Below, piece by piece: positions 22,601 through 33,427 of a stretch of 64,000 bases of DNA. The notes under the pieces were generated by a model. That model had not been told where the DNA came from, ran no database searches, and saw only the letters and a program-made list of their open reading frames with translations. The translations under genes and the position numbers were made by a program. Positions within the stretch are counted from its first letter, which is position 1. Each line of letters begins with the position of its first letter. The stretch is from NCBI GenBank assembly GCA_963932145.1, contig OZ010581.1, positions 84,273,806 to 84,337,805 of the forward strand. The letters are read 5' to 3'. The stretch comes from Acanthosepion lycidas (lineage: Eukaryota > Mollusca > Cephalopoda > Sepiida > Sepiidae).

Positions 22601-22981
22601 TTAACAATACCATAAAAAACCATAATCAATACCATAAGAGTTGTCATCCCTTCTATTTACACTCCTAACTTTCCTACAAGGTCTAGCAGAGACAACTAGA
22701 CTTCTGATATTATTTCCAACAGGAGAAGCTGTAACTTCTAAATCTGATACCTCCCTGGAGGGTACTGCAGTCTGATGAGAATGGGTGATAGACAATTCCA
22801 TCAGAAAAAGATGCCTCAAAGAATGCTTCTGGATGCTGCCATCTGCCCTCTTAATCTTAGCTGAACGGACCAAGCCATCATCCCCTGGAATAACTTTTAA
22901 GACCCTTCCCAAAGACCAATAAGGTCGAGCCTTCATAGGATTCTGAATTAAAACTAGTTTAGTTTTGCTTTCTGTAAACAA
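22601..22981 (-). pseudogene. BEL/Pao-like Pol C-terminal fragment
   Basis: The open frame contains KARPYWSLGRVLKVIPGDDG, VRSAKIKRADGSIQKHSLRHL and FLMELSITHSH. This resembles the domain (DUF5641 type) found after the integrase core in BEL/Pao elements and some Gypsy relatives. Only this last part is present, so it is a fossil fragment. Flanks 22120-22600 contain nothing I can name. Confidence 0.7.
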
Positions 22982-23299
22982 AATGTAATATAGTTGTGTT
23001 TAATGTTGTAAATTTTGAATGAATAAAAAGTTCAAGAACAATTACAAAAAAATGAGGCTATATAGATTTTGCTTCTTTAAAAAGAAATAACTATCTAAAA
23101 CTTAATTTATTTACTACTTTTTTATTAAAATAAGATACAAGAGCTTAACTTTAACTTAGATAAATCAATTTTATTTGCTTGAATGAAAACAATATAGTAA
23201 TTAAATAAATACTTATTTAAAAAATATTTATTTTAAAATATTGAAATGGCACTTAGCTTCCCCCCAATTCAGAAAATACAAAGTTATTTTAAAATATTA

Positions 23300-23354
23300 A
23301 ATGCCTTTATCCACTGGGCCATGTGTTCTTGATGGCTCAGTGGATAAAGGCATT
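23300..23354. repeat. Inverted duplication of a tRNA-like SINE head
   Basis: AATGCCTTTATCCACTGGGC... (23300-23322) is the reverse complement, with one mismatch, of the A-box region at 23332-23354. The loop is 9 bases. The right arm is the start of the SINE that follows. Confidence 0.8.
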
Positions 23355-23660
23355 AATTAGATCCAGTGACTAGACCCAAGGAGTTGTGAGTTCAATACCA
23401 GGCTACAGCAGTAGTGAACCAAAAAACTTGGAGAGTTGAGTTAAAGGGGAATCTCAAAGAGACATGTCGCATGGAATCTACCCCAGTGGACAAAATAAAG
23501 TGTTCGGTTTGAAATTCCAATCATCTGAAGAAGGCTAGAGTGTACAATGGCCAAAACGTGAATATGGTAATGAAGCTGTGGATAACAGTCTGAATAATGT
23601 AAATAATCATAATACCTTATCTCAGAGATATAGACAGATCAGCTTCATATTGTTTACACT
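23331..23660 (+). mobile_element. tRNA-derived SINE
   Basis: It starts with an A-box-like TGGCTCAGTGG and has a B-box-like GTTCAATACC 60 bases later, the internal polymerase III promoter of tRNA-derived SINEs. The body continues with CTGAAGAAGGCTAGAGTG...GGCCAAAACGTG, a tail motif seen in several invertebrate retroposons. The 3' end is not sharply defined. The head family cannot be assigned to one tRNA by eye. Confidence 0.65.
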
Positions 23661-24329
23661 GATACGCATTATTAGTTTTTATGTGTTGGAAGTGTTTCCC
23701 ATGTGAACTTCTTTTCTCATAGCAAGTCTAAAGTAACCAAATTTTTGCTGCTTTGTTAACCTAATTTTTTCTTCAGTCATATGTAAAATAAATATTCTTG
23801 GCTAAAAACTGAAAGAATATCCCTATACATAGTCTTTTAAGATTCTCTGGAGCATATTCAGCCATTTAATGGGTGGAAAAGTAACCTGTCTAGAGCAAAC
23901 ATAAGGTTTCTAATTACTTAAATATTTCCATAGGTCATCAGCATTGTATTGTAAAACCTGTAATGAAAACTCTGAGTCCAGACATAACTGAAGAGTCTTT
24001 CTGTTTTGGTTAAGACAGGGTGATTTATACAAATCATAAGACAGGGGAGGTAATCAGATTGTCTTACTACAATCTTCCCAGCTTTGTTTTCTCCTAGCCT
24101 GACACAAAATCATCCAGGTGACTGGGTCTCTTCTCAGTTCTCTTGGATTGTCTCGGTGGCAGCTGATCTGGGATTTCAGGTGTTATGGGAACAGTTGGCC
24201 ATAAGTATTTTGTTTCATATTTTGTCTCCTTGTTGGAGTGGGATGATTTTATTGTGAAAGCTGTTTATTAAAGTCTGTGGTAGTATGCTCTCATTTTGAA
24301 GGAGCTGTTCTGGTGTTGATCTCTAAATT

Positions 24330-25085
24330 GTCACCACCGAGGCTTTGTTTGTCAGGAGAATTCAATGGCATTGTGTCATTGTTACCATCAAGAGGGAGAG
24401 ATATTGCTTCAAAGGAGAGCTGCTTCTCCCTCTAGTTTGATAACTCACTGGCAGGGGCCAAATCTCTGAGGAAAACGTTCAATTGTCTCCCGTTGGGGTG
24501 CTGGATGCACACATAGAGTGGGTTTGCCTTGAGAAGTTCTACCTTACTCACAGTAGAATCATAATTACTTTATTGAACATGGTTTCTAAGTAAAACAGTA
24601 GCTGGCTGTGAGAGCCACAAAGATATAGTGTCATTGAATGCATCGGTCTTTACTCCTAGGAGAATTCACCAAAGTGATGGCTGAGTTGGCAATATCTGTT
24701 TTTAACCCCTCAAAGGTTTTAACAGCAGAAGGTAAAGGAAATTTAATAATTTCTGTAAGTGGGTGTATTTTCTCAGAAAAGGAGGGTATGCATTGAGAAT
24801 AATAAGCAAACATAGCCATAGTTCATTGAAAATCAGCTATGGTGTTGAGAATAGGTAGTTTTAGCAGTGGTTTTAGCAGTTCAGGGTCCAGCTTCATGAT
24901 TCCTTTACCCACAATATATCCAAGTAGTCTGATGGTTTTCAACCCATAAGAACTCTTGTCATGGTTGAGTATAAAATTGTTTTTTGACAGCTGCCAAAAT
25001 GCATTTTAGGTTGCGATTATAGTCGGCCCAGTCATGGCTGCACACTGTCACATTATCTATGTAGGCAAAGGTTCCTTGTAGTTGG
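24330..25085 (-). mobile_element. Ty3/Gypsy Pol relic
   Basis: On the minus strand there is RT-like text (GTFAYIDNVTVC, including the YxDN box), a thumb/RNase-H-like piece (YYSQCIPSFSEKIHPLT, FEGLKTDIANSA) and a C-terminal piece (HPNGRQLNVFLRDL). The element is much shorter than a complete pol gene, has several breaks and lacks identifiable LTRs. Flank 25085-26260 is AT-rich with nothing recognised; any 5' non-coding exon of the next gene could lie there. Confidence 0.75.
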
Positions 25086-26283
25086 AATTATTTTTCAATT
25101 TACTAGCACATTTCCAATAGTGTCACAATTGTAATTTCAATGCTATCTATTGAAGTCTATCAAAGTATGCAATGATGGGATGTTAATATGATTCTATATC
25201 AATAATTTTAATTGATCCCCAACTTCAAGTAACTTTTGACTTTCTAAAATATCTTATCAATCTTCCTTATTTACTTATTTAGGAAACTGGACTAAGTCAT
25301 TTTTCTTGGTTGGGCCCAAGAACTTTTCAGCATGATTTCATACCACTTTTCATGCACAAAGAATACATTTCTCTAAAGTCAATCTTAAATTTTACTTGTA
25401 AATATTAGTTTTATTTGTTGTAAGAATTGCTACAGTCCTTTTTCAACTTTGTCACACATTAACTCATATGCTCTTGGTATCACTTCAAATTGATGTCTTC
25501 TTTATTCCATGTATCAAAACTATAATTTTGGAAAGTGAAGAATATATTTTGAAAAATTTTTAAGTTTTCATTTGAAATCAAGAAAATTCAAAATGCAAAA
25601 TGTTCACAATATATAGAAAAAGAATGCATGAGTATGATGTCAGGGAGATATAAGTTTAAGGTAAAACAAGCTACATTTTATCATTATTGTAAATCAGTTA
25701 TGCAAACATATATGTAAATGCTATAAAATCTCTTGATAAAATCTTTAATTCAATGTTTAAGTAGCATATCTTTAACATTACATTAGGATTCTGATTGTAA
25801 CAAAAGCAAAATATCCATTTGTAATACAAAAGGCATTCTACTTCATATTTTAATATTGGTCTGTTAAACAGTAAAAACTGACAAAGCTTAAAATCTTGGA
25901 AACTTGCAGTATTTAAAAAGCAAAGCCCTCTCTACAATCAAGCTGTATTAATATTTAACTAATAAAAAAAGCTTTTTTGAGTGAATTCTTTATTTCTGTT
26001 GCAAGTTGGTTGCTTAACAGCTGTAAAATATAAAATGACTTGGGTTTTGGGATAAAAAGCATCCAAAAATCAAATGAAAGGAGGAATCATTTAAAAAAAA
26101 GGTTTCCTGAGAATTTCTTAATGATCTGAAAATTAAATATACTTTATGGGCTTCAAATAAGTGAAATAAACTTTGGGTATAAATGCATTATGTGTTAAGC
26201 AAAAAAAAAATGATTTTTCACTTTTCCAACATTTTGTTATAGATAATAATTTTGTCTTTATGTTTAGATTCAGCTTGTCAAAG

Positions 26284-26965
26284 ATGGGTAAGAGAAAAGG
26301 AAGGAAAAAGAGATCTCCAAACCAAAGGAAAAAAATTTCCCAAGGAAAGAACTTTCTGTTTCCTTTTTTGAATTATGATGACACAATTGATTCCATCAAG
26401 AAACAGTTCCACATAATGTTCATTATGCGTGGTCTCCCAGGTTCAGGCAAAAGTACTCTTGTAAAAGAGATTATTAAGATTTACCCTAATACGGTTATCT
26501 GTTCAGCTGATCACTATTTTATGGAGAATGGTCAATATATATGGTCACCAGAAAGACGTTATTATGCTCATCAATATTCCATGAAACTTGCAACAAAATG
26601 CTGTGAAATGAACTGCCCCATAGTGGTCATTGACAATACTAATATCATGGAGATTGAAGCCAAAGCTTACTTTCAGATTGCTTTGAAACACTCCTATGTA
26701 ACTATTCTTGTTTCTCCACAAACACCATGGAGATTTGATCCTATTCAGCTTGAAAAACATGGAATACACAATGTATCCCTGAAGACTTTGAAAATTAAGG
26801 TAAATCTTTTCCAAGATATTCTCCCTGAATTTTATGCTTGGTTTGTGGGTCAACAAGATGCAGAAATATTAAAAAACCTTGCTATTTATCATTTCCAAGA
26901 ATGCTTAAAATCTTTTCCACAATTAAGAACTGAAATATTAAAAATACATCCTGAAGCACAGGAAG
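26284..26965 (+). CDS. CNP: CNPase-like gene, first coding exon
   Basis: Encodes residues 1-227 and the phase-1 base of codon 228. It holds the entire P-loop nucleotide-kinase-like domain. If unspliced, the frame would end at 26985 after only six more codons, which supports use of the donor after 26965. Confidence 0.88.
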
Positions 26966-29900
26966 GTTTGTATGATTCTTTTTAATTGAGCCCAGCCCCT
27001 GCCTTAAGACAGTAAATACATTATACATAAATTTTATATATTTCTGTCAAGATAGAATATAAGGTATTGGAATATTTCCAGACTAAGATCTCCTAGTAGA
27101 TTTCAAAAGGGATTCAGTCATGTGAGAAAGCTAATGAATTGTCCGCACAGATGAGTTCACAAATTATTTCCACATGTTTTATGAATTTTTCTGGTGATTG
27201 GTTGCTTTGAACCAACACTCAAACTGTCTTAAAACATCAGACATATCCAGACATATTGCTTGAATTTTGTCAATCATTATAAAGATTATAGAGTCATTCC
27301 AATACAAGATTACATAATGTTGTGTAATAATTGAACACAAATAGCACAAAACTTTTTGGCAGACTGACCCAGTAGATTTGGGTGCTAATGAGTGCTAGCA
27401 GTATGTATATTTCCATTGAATCATATGATCACAGTCAAGAACTTTTACTTCATAATTTAGTGCCTTTAGAAAATTGTAATTAATCAAATTCTAAATGCAC
27501 TTTAATTAAAATTAGTTACAAAATACAAACTTTACTAAATCAAGATGTGTATAAAAAAATAAAAAGTTCTCTATGTGCAAAAATATATTATTTGTGTTTA
27601 ATGCATATAATTGTTTTAATTTCTGTGTATGTGTTTATATAAAGTTTGCATATAATTATGTATGTTTCTCTTTAATATTATTAGGTTGGTGCAAAAATAA
27701 TGACGTAATAATGTCGTTTTTTGACGTATTTTTTAACGTCAAAAAACGACATTATTACGTCATTATTTTTGCACCAACCTAATAACTAATAATTTAGCCA
27801 AAGTAAAATTAAGATGTAAGGAGTGTTCCAAATGTAATGCCTTCTATTTATTTCCATGGAAAATACAAGAAATAATACCATAGAGCAAATTTTCTACTAC
27901 AAAACGTTATTTTTCCACAGTCACCCCAACTGTCTATACATCTTTTTGTAGGTTGACAGATGTGCAGGACTGTCTAGAATAACACACATCTCACTGTTGC
28001 CATTATTGAAACTTTATTTAACTATTTGGTCTCTGTAAAAGTTCAGCAAGTGTTGATGAATGTCAATGGGTACAATTTTTTTGAGTATTGAGGAATTCAA
28101 TGATATACCTCTGCTTTGTATACATTTTAATGTCAGGTGTTATTTTGTTATCTGTAACAAGACAAGAATTTAGGGGTTATTGTTGGTGTTATTACCATAC
28201 AACCAACATAAAGTAAGAGGAGGTATTATTTTTGGAGCAACATTTGTACTATTTTTTTTTGCCATTCACTGTTAGACTATTGAAGACTAGTATCCTTACC
28301 TTTGTTGTTTTGCCAGTGAGCTTGCAAACTTTCTTCAAATGTATTTGACAATGTTCAAGTTTTCTTTTTCCAATTTCTATTTCACCAGCTGAAATAAAAG
28401 TAAGGATGCTAGTTTGAATTCTAACCTCAGACACCACATATAATAGATATTCTCATGGACTTTTGCAAGAATGGTACCCATGATTAGAAATTCATTTAAT
28501 CTTTTCTTTTATCATTTTACCGCAAGCAAGGCAATGATGCTTCTAAGACACAAGGGATTTATCAAGAGTGAAAGAGTAAAACATTATTAAGAGAAAACAA
28601 TAAAATAACAGGATTCAAAGAGACAGAAGATATTATTGCATTTAAATTTTTGAAGATCAAAGTTGACTGGAAAGCAAGAAGCTAGAAGTTTTCCACAATT
28701 GAGAAATGCAAGAGAAAAAAAGTAAGTGTCTAACCAATTCAACTGTAAAATGATGAGACTGAGCTGCCAATCTCGTATTTTGCTTAAATTTGTAAAGGTG
28801 AGGTACTAAAGAGGAAAACTCAACAGAAAATATTTATACAAAAAGCTACAGAAGATATATTATGGCGATGGGAAAGTGTCTGAAGCCAAGTAGATAGGTC
28901 ATGACCAATAACAGTGCAGATTCTTCTTTGGAGTTTATCAAGAATCTCTACATAGCAGAAACACCAGACCATATATTCAATGCATGGATAAAGGTGTAAG
29001 ATAGATTCTGGCAAGAAAATTGTCTAGAACAACAGTCACCCAACTTCCCTAGCAGCAGATTTAGTATAATCGTTCAACTTCATGTCCTTGTAAGACATTA
29101 GCTTGAGAAGGTATAATGAGTCACTCTCCTGGAAGTTAAGGTCAGAAGGGATCTTTAAGATGATTAAAAGAGATAACTTTTGTTTTGGAGGCATTAAAAT
29201 TAACAAGCCATTTCTTGCCACAGTTAACAACAGATGTAAGGTCACTTTTGGGATGAGTTGCCAATTTGACCTCATTGAACCTATCAAACCTACCATTAAA
29301 TAGTTGTGTCATCACTATAGATATCAAGTTGAGAACTGATGATGTATGGAAGCTTGTTGATGAAAATTAGAAACAAAGTAGGTCCAATGTGGTCCTGGGG
29401 GATACTCACATTAATATAAAATTATCTAAAAGATTGATCGTTCTTAAGCAACTTTAATTTCATAATTTGATAATAAAGATTGAATCAAATCAAAGATTTG
29501 GCCAGGAATACCATAACTCTCCAATTTGTGAAGACCCACATACCAAGCCCTATCAAATGCCTCCAAAAAGGTATCTAAAGCAACAGTCTGAGCTTCATCA
29601 TCTAAAGCTTGACAGTAATTTTCATTAATAACAATTAACACATCAACAATTGACCTAGAGAAGTGAAAGCTATATTCTTTGTTTAATAGAAGACCCTGTG
29701 AGGTGAAGTGCTGTAATCACATATAATTTCCATGAAGTTTATGCCATTAGAAAGAAAAAATGGAGAATAGTTTAATATAGAAATTATTTTAGTCTACTTT
29801 ATAGTAATTGTGATAAATTTCAATGTTTAACACAAACAACAATTCAAAGAACATATTAATATAAAATGTTTTGTATATATTTTTAATATATAATAGCTGA

Positions 29901-30607
29901 TGGAAATTTTAACATGAACTACAAAAATTTTAGTGAATAAATGTTTTAGGCACTTAAATGTAAGTTAATAAAATGAAAATTTAAATTAGTTTAATATCAT
30001 CTGGAAACAAAATTTGCATTTTATTCAGTTTACATATTTTATTGCCAAATGCCATGTATTTGAATTAAAAATGCTAAATTGTTGGTCAATTAATTGTAAA
30101 TTCTAATTTGAAATTGCCACTACTCTTCTTTCAGATGCAACAGATTTATAAGCCATATTCTGAAGGAGGTAGTTTTTCAGATAGACCAAAACTTGGTCAT
30201 AAACGAAATGAAAGAAAAATCATCATTTAATCAAAGAAACACCCAAGAAAAATGGCCAATTAAATTTGGCAAATACTATTAAACTTGAATTTGACAAATA
30301 TTATCAAATGTTGTATATGATGAAATAATTTATTGACTCAAATTTTAACTAGAAAACCAAAGTTGATACCAAAACAAATGAATTGTGGAAAAACATTGTG
30401 TGCTTTCAAAAGTGAATGGCCAGTCTCCAAATGGAAAAATGTCATTTTCTTAAACATATGTTGAATTTGCTTTTTCCAAATGAGATACTATGCAATTTAT
30501 GATTTAATGAAAACTGCAAGACAGCAGCAATTACACTATAGAGAGCAATTTGAGGAGATAAATCATGTAATCATTTTATGCAATGAAATGGAAATTTAAA
30601 AAACTAT

Positions 30608-30660
<53 letters not shown>

Positions 30661-32277
30661 ATGAAGGCATACCTTAAATACATAGAAAGTCATATATTTT
30701 TCAATCATCATACCATAAATTATTTAAATGAAAAGAGCATTGTGCATTTCAAAAATTGGCCAAGCCATACTCCTGACTTGAATACTTATAGAAACTTGTT
30801 AGAATGTGTCAAAGAAAGTGAAAGATAAATGTTCAGAGAATGTTGTTCATTTTTGGGTGATCATAAAAAATGAGGAAATAAATTTTGTCATTCTTTATTT
30901 TGAATTTATATTAAAAAGAAATTTATTTGTTTAAATTTTGGGTTAATTTTTAAATGACAATTTAAATTATAGAATTTTTAGTGAAATTGACTAAAACATT
31001 TGTTTGAGATTATAAACTGAGGAAATAACAAAAACAAAAATGAATACTAAAAAAGTGTTTTAAAATTTTTACCCTTGGTAGCACTTGGAATGTCATTAAA
31101 TAATAACATAGCAGTGACACCTTACACAATAATTTGTTCATTCCTCTTTACACATTCACAGCTTGTCACTATGGTTACTATAATGTCTTTGTCATTTTGC
31201 ATAATTATCTAATGGTGACAGAGATTTGTAAATTTTATGTCCATTTGGACAGCTATACTATACAATAGGCAAACATTGTCTTCAGCTGTTATCATTTACC
31301 ACTTATAAAAAGTTCATGAGAATATATCAATTTCTTTTTTCTACATCTATAATTTATACTAAACTATTATACTAATTATTCTTTTCATTTCAGATTATTG
31401 CATAGAAAATCATTTCGGTAATATTTTAAAAGAATCTTTGTTCTGTATTGCTAAGAACTGTTTAAAGGGTAAAGTTCCAGGTTCTCTTAATTTTCATGCT
31501 ATGGACAATGTGCAAAGCTCGTGTGGTAAAGTCTTTGTCCTTCAAGTGTCCAGAATTCTTGTAACACCACATTTTCTGCTTGCTTGTGTTGAACTGAATT
31601 CACAACAAAAGACACTTTATGGCCAGTCATCATTAAAAAGTTTCAAGAAAATGCATAAAGATGTTTACAAAATCGTTGGCAAATCCAAGCAAGTAGAACA
31701 AGAGAAAGAGGATTTGGCATTGGCTTCTGTTAGCTATACTGATGAAGAAATGCATCAGACATGTTTGGAAAAGATTAAAGTAAGGTTATCACTAATGTTG
31801 TCAAAGATTAAGCCAGAGGTGGGCATAGAAACTCTACAGGAAAATCACATGACTGAGTCCCATACTCGTAAAAGTAACAAAGGAAAAATCTGCACTGAAG
31901 ATAAAAACTTTGAACAAACATGTACTCAAGAGGTCATGGTGGCTGCTGCTGCTGCTGCTGATGATGATGATGATGGTGAAGATCATTCAGATGTGCAAGC
32001 TTATGAAGAGGCAGAAGTTCAACCTTACACTGAAAAATATATATCATTTTCAAAAGAAGGTGAATTGGCAAACATTTTGTTGACTCTAAATGCTAATCCA
32101 GAAAACTGTCTTGAAGAACTAAAAAATATCTTAGAAATGGAAAATGCAAAAGATCATAAATCTTTTGAAAGGATTTCAACAGATGAATCTGACATTGTCT
32201 GTTTTAACAGCATGGTTTATGTAGTTCAACTGAAAAAACATGTCAGAGTTGATGCAATTTTTTCTGGTCTATATTAA
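26284..32277 (+). CDS. CNP: CNPase-like protein (P-loop domain plus degenerate 2H phosphodiesterase domain)
   Basis: Coding exons are 26284-26965 and 31394-32277, 521 residues after splicing (phase 1; donor GTTTGT, acceptor TTTCAG). An acceptor-like TTTAG ends at 26267, so a 5' UTR exon probably lies upstream; the chosen ATG has A at -3 and G at +4. Residues 1-20 are strongly basic. Residues 46-190 form the polynucleotide-kinase-like part: P-loop GLPGSGKST (50-58), SADHYF, VVIDNTN (114-120), SPQTPWR and PEFYAWF, all as in vertebrate CNPase. The C-terminal half aligns too (LVTPHF, ACVEL, final VDAIFSGLY against VRAIFTGYY). However, the first H-C-T is F-C-I (244-246) and the second H-I-T is N-I-L (454-456), so phosphodiesterase activity is not expected. 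About 150 extra residues separate these, with an Ala/Asp run at 411-421. There is no C-terminal prenylation box. Human CNP is about 420 residues. Confidence 0.88.
27681..27782. mobile_element. MADE1-like mariner MITE, copy 2
   Basis: A 102-bp palindrome with perfect TTAGGTTGGTGCAAAA ends, a short TTTTTT-rich centre and flanking TA dinucleotides (27679-27680, 27783-27784). It lies in the sense-transcribed intron of the CNPase-like gene, so it would be in the pre-mRNA as a long hairpin. Confidence 0.93.
27815..28150. repeat. Possible second mariner-type relic
   Basis: Starts with a TIR-like GGAGTGTTCCAAATGTAATG, reminiscent of other mariner subfamilies. I could not find the matching opposite end or a clear transposase. 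The adjoining 28150-28780 is AT-rich intron with nothing recognised. Confidence 0.25.
28800..29660 (-). pseudogene. CR1/Jockey-type LINE reverse-transcriptase fragment
   Basis: Minus-strand pieces in family order: ALDTFLEAFDRAWYVGLHKL and YGIPGQIFDLIQSLLSN (RT palm), an LDIYSDDT-like catalytic box, KKWLVNFNASKTKVISFN, and CIEYMVWCF...LDKLQRRICTVIG...LSHRHNISSVAF. These match CR1/Jockey-group ORF2 proteins. The first and last parts are missing, and frame changes occur between the pieces (about 29440, 29290, 29030). It is in the intron of the CNPase-like gene, antisense. Confidence 0.8.
30165..30830 (+). pseudogene. Tc1-like transposase relic interrupted by a (TA)n run
   Basis: The left part reads SDRPKLGHKRNERKIII, like the GRPKKLTKRDERxIIR helix-turn-helix linker of Tc1 transposases. 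The right part reads NYLNEKSIVHFKNWPSHTPDLNTYRNLLECVKE, the C-terminal ...WPSQSPDLNPIENLW... block; the third catalytic residue position falls in NTYRNLLE. Stops and the microsatellite break it. It lies in the intron of the CNPase-like gene. Confidence 0.75.
30611..30657. repeat. (TA)n microsatellite
   Basis: About 47 bases of uninterrupted TA within the Tc1 relic. Confidence 0.95.
31394..32277 (+). CDS. CNP: CNPase-like gene, last coding exon
   Basis: The acceptor CATTTCAG precedes 31394. It encodes residues 228-521 and the stop. It begins DYCIENHFGN and carries the degenerate 2H domain, split by a Lys/Glu-rich segment and the GCT/GAT repeat-encoded Ala5Asp5 run. No AATAAA was seen in the first 250 bases after the stop; a MADE1-like MITE lies 245 bases downstream. 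Confidence 0.88.
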
Positions 32278-32521
32278 AAGTTGTTTTGTTCTTTATCAAG
32301 TATTTGTTTTCATTGAGTATTTTTTAAGTTATATAATGTTTTCTTTTGTTTTATGAGTTTATTAGGGGAACTCTTATGAAATGTATTTTGCCAACTTATC
32401 ACAAAAATTGACAAAGGTTTATTGCGTCATAAACTATTTTGTTTTAAGGTGGTTGTTTCCATAAAAAAATTGTTCATAGCCTTTAGAAAATAGCAATTAA
32501 ACAATGTTGACTGCTCATATA

Positions 32522-32618
32522 TTAGGTTGGTGCAAAAATAATGACGTAATAATGTCGTTTTTTGACGTATAACGTCAAAAAACGACATTATTACGTCATT
32601 ATTTTTGCACCAACCTAA
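32522..32618. mobile_element. MADE1-like mariner MITE, copy 3
   Basis: A 97-bp perfect palindrome with TTAGGTTGGTGCAAAA ends, flanked by TA (32520-32521, 32619-32620). It is nearly identical to copy 2 in sequence, which suggests recent activity. It is just downstream of the CNPase-like stop codon and may be inside its 3' UTR. Confidence 0.93.
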
Positions 32619-32819
32619 TATGTTTAAATTAAATCACAATGCCACAAAATTTCAACAAAACATTAACTTGGCATTTGGTAGTAGTATTGTGAATGTTATA
32701 ACTAAACAAATATAATTTCAGAAATTTAATTCAGGAGATGAGAGCATTGAAAATGAATTAAGTGGGAGATTACTGGAAAGATGAAATATGAATTGAGTGA
32801 AAAAGAACCTAACACTTAG

Positions 32820-33290
32820 CAGTGTGCTCATGTTGCTCTTCTGACATTTTTGCATTTGAATCATTACTTGTGATGAAAAATATGTAGTCTTTGATAACGG
32901 TGAGTGAACAGGGTAGTGGGTAACTGCAGATGAGTTTCCAAAACATCACCCCAAACCACCTCTGCATCCATAAAAGATTATGGTTACTGTGTGATGGTCA
33001 GCCAAAAATCACTGTTCATTATTCATTTTTGCAACAATGTTAATCAATTACAGCCATTTTGTATTGTAACAAAATTGACAGTATGCATGAAAAATTAACC
33101 AAGAAAAGAAACAGTATAGACTAGTAAATAAAGATGTCCCAATTCTGCTCCATGTCAATGCACACCTACATACTTCATGGTCTGTCGTTTATAAATTGTA
33201 CAACGTTGATTATTAGATTTTGGAGCATCCCTCTTTTTCACCAGAAGCCTTTCCAATAGATTATCACTTATTTAAACACTGAGCTTTCTA
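32820..33290 (+). pseudogene. Mariner transposase relic (central part)
   Basis: Across several frames the plus strand gives SKTSPQTT and PPLHP-type text, KIMVTVWW-like sequence, VPILLHVNAHLHTS and FSPEAFPIDYHLFKH. These are in the order of mariner transposases (PKPKLHPKKVMVTVWW, ILLHDNARPHTS, YSPDLAPSDYHLF). Stops and frame changes are many. Possible relative of the source that moved the MADE1-like MITEs, but the TIRs of this copy were not found. Confidence 0.7.
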
Positions 33291-33427
33291 TATGTAATAA
33301 TAGAGGATTATAGTAAAATAGTTAAAGAATTTGAATAGTTAATTAAGGCGAAAGATTTTTTTTTCTAATAGGATAAACAATTTTGTGGCAGTGGTTATAA
33401 CTATCATATATCTTGGAGTTACATTAT

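Noticed and set aside
23331-23405. Functional tRNA gene
   Set aside because: A- and B-box-like words are present, but no cloverleaf with paired acceptor stem can be drawn; it is a SINE head.
23520-23570. Possible hammerhead-like ribozyme (CTGAAGAAGGC...GGCCAAAAC)
   Set aside because: The core lacks the required CTGATGA and GAAA residues, so it is only a tail motif of the retroposon.
26173-26283. Upstream in-frame ATG as start of the CNPase-like protein
   Set aside because: The stretch runs through an intron-like acceptor (TTTATGTTTAG), is not conserved, and the ATG at 26284 has a much better context followed by a basic N-terminus.
26284-26985. First guess that the gene is an N4BP2-like P-loop protein
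   Set aside because: The SPQTPWR, PEFYAWF and the C-terminal AIFSGLY segments, plus the aligned second exon, fit CNPase much better.
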